DNA from: Lepidurus packardi
Lineage: Eukaryota; Arthropoda; Branchiopoda; Notostraca; Triopsidae
Length of the DNA stretch: 64,000 nt
Reading direction: 5' to 3'
NCBI GenBank assembly: GCA_023053545.1
Contig: JAKZAN010000121.1
Span: 21,385 to 85,384, forward strand
How positions within the stretch are numbered: the first letter of the stretch is position 1; every line of letters begins with the position of its first letter. The position numbers were made by a program, and so were the translations under genes. Below are positions 63,101 to 64,000 of the stretch, one piece after another. The notes under the pieces are model-generated. The model saw only the letters and a list, made by a program, of their open reading frames with translations, did not search any database and had not been told where the DNA came from.

Positions 63101-64000
63101 CTGAACAAATTCCTTACGGACTTAATAAATTCCTTACGGACTTAATTAATTCCTTACGGACTGAATTAATTCTTTAGGATTGATTGAATTCCTTTCTTAC
63201 TGAATTAATTCCTTACGGACTGAATTAATTCTTTACGGATTTAATTAATTCCTTACGGACTGAATTAATTCTTTACGGATTTAATTAATTCCTTACGGAC
63301 TGAATTAATTCCTTACGGACTTAGTTAATTCCTTATGGATTTAATTAATTCTTTACAGACCGAATTAATTCCTTACGGACTGAATTAATTCTTTACGGAC
63401 TGAAGTAAATCATTAAGGACTGAATTAATTCCTTACGGACTTAAATAATTCCTTACGGACTTAATAAATTCCTTACGGAATTAATTAATTCCTTACGGAC
63501 TGAACAAATTCCTTACGGACTTAATAAATTCCTTACGGATTTAATTAATTCCTTACGGACTGAATTAATTCTTTAGGATTGATTGAATTCCTTTCTTACT
63601 GAATTAATTCCTTACTTACTGAATTAATTCTTTACGGATTTAATTAATTCCTTACGGACTGAATTAATTCTTTACGGATTTAATTAATTCCTTACGGACT
63701 GAATTAATTCCTTACGGACTGAATTAATTCTTTACGGACTGAAGTAATTCATTACGGACTGAATTAATTCCTTACATACTAAATTAATTCCTTACGGACT
63801 TATTTATTCCTTACGGACTTAATTAATTCCTTACGGACTTAATTAATTCATTGCGGATTGAATTAATTCCTTAAGGACTGAATTAATTCCTTACGGACTG
63901 AATTAATTCCTTACGGACTTAATTAATTCCTTACGGACTTAATTAATTCTTTACGGACTGAATTAATTCCTAACGGACTTAATTAATTCCTTACGGACTT

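Larger units (their letters stand above)
1..64000. repeat. 20-bp satellite DNA array, whole window
   Basis: The full window is a head-to-tail array of the unit AATTAATTCCTTACGGACTG. Register can be followed from base 1 to base 64,000, with only 1-12 bp slips at particular variant units. All units lie in the same orientation; the reverse-complement unit was not seen. The common substitutions are G20 to T (GGACTT), C10 to T (TTCTTT), C10 to A (TTCATT), changes within the AATTAATT half (AACAAATT, AATAAATT, AAATAATT, AATCAATT, AATTAAAT) and GGATTG, GGATTT or GGAATG endings. Every frame on both strands meets two stops per 60 bp (TAA and TGA on +, two TAA on -), so the array cannot encode a long protein. 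It probably acts as heterochromatin; that role is inferred from the class of sequence, not seen. The family is not one I recognise. Confidence 0.99.
51790..64000. repeat. Satellite domain E
   Basis: This domain is marked by TTACATACTAAATT units, CGTTGCGG and CATTGCGG units, TTACTGGCTG, TTTACAGATTT, a unit with TTTTTTAGTTC followed by TTTACTCACTG, and punctuation in CCTTTCTTACTG and CCTTTTCTTACTG forms (the latter one base longer). Units ending GGACTT are as common as GGACTG. The first ~0.7 kb (51,790-52,500) is an E1 subtype with TTCTTTACGGATTT dimers. That subtype returns at 63,176-63,720, about 11.3 kb later. Confidence 0.8.

Noticed and set aside
1..64000. Protein-coding genes or a periodic repeat protein
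   Set aside because: Twenty is not a multiple of three, so every frame reads all phases of the unit and meets two stops per 60 bp on each strand. Consensus stop-free runs are at most 45 nt (+) or 48 nt (-). Local variants lengthen this only slightly.
1..64000. CRISPR array
   Set aside because: There are no unique spacers between repeats. The repeats abut directly and vary gradually, as in a satellite.
1..64000. CpG island or promoter because of the regular CpG
   Set aside because: The consensus is only 35% G+C, and the CpG is a fixed position of the unit. I see no promoter elements distinct from the repeat.
1..64000. Intrinsic terminators or RNA hairpins from the palindromes
   Set aside because: GAATTAATTC is a symmetric dyad without a loop and recurs in every unit. 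Poly-T tracts reach only 6-7 and are not placed after GC-rich stems.
1..64000. Firm assignment as a centromere of a given organism
   Set aside because: No taxon-diagnostic sequence is present, and short AT-rich satellites occur in centromeric, pericentromeric and subtelomeric positions. I see no known CENP-B box.

Overview
The whole window is one uninterrupted satellite DNA array. Almost every position fits a 20-bp head-to-tail unit, AATTAATTCCTTACGGACTG (about 3,200 units in 64 kb), always in the same orientation. I found no unique sequence, gene, RNA gene, transposon, CRISPR array or inverted segment. The consensus puts stop codons in all six frames, with no stop-free run longer than 45 nt (+) or 48 nt (-), so coding is excluded apart from trivial short frames. 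An array this long of AT-rich short units (35% G+C consensus, one CpG per unit) with higher-order repeats (HORs) points to eukaryotic constitutive heterochromatin, such as centromeric, pericentromeric or subtelomeric DNA. The sequence does not tell me which organism, and I do not recognise this unit as a named satellite. | Layout. Variant units are not randomly scattered. They occur in fixed orders that recur every 0.4-4.6 kb. A 39-bp 'punctuation' dimer marks most blocks: a 19-bp unit containing TTTAGGATTG or TTTATGATTG, followed by a 20-bp unit of the type ATTGAATTCCTTTCTTACTG. Its versions divide the window into domains. A (1-11,400) has the CCATTCTTACTG and CCTTTCTTACTG versions, HORs of ~0.9 kb, and 2,202- and 2,672-bp duplications. 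B (11,400-25,990) is rich in GAACAAATTCC units and built from a 4.2-4.6 kb super-repeat. C1 (25,990-33,180) is a mosaic of B-type and new C-type blocks. C2 (33,180-40,740) has the TTTATGCTTG marker, CCAAACGG units and a HOR of ~1.15 kb. C3 (40,740-50,210) has doubled TTTATGATTG markers and 2,171- and 457-bp duplications. D (50,210-51,790) has no punctuation and carries private variants. E (51,790-64,000) has TTACATACTAAATT, CGTTGCGG and ACTGGCTG units, a 359-bp HOR and a nearly perfect 2.77-kb tandem duplication. | How it works together. These are nested, nearly exact segmental tandem duplications of 59 bp to 4.6 kb over a 20-bp base. That is the expected footprint of unequal exchange or replication-based amplification acting continuously on a satellite. 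A handful of junctions break the 20-bp register and look like individual recombination scars. Some of these scars were themselves copied, which gives a relative order of events. | Limits. Domain edges are read by eye from diagnostic variants and are good to about one or two units. Offsets come from counting coordinates of matching diagnostic variants. I could not run a dot plot, database search or formal HOR caller.
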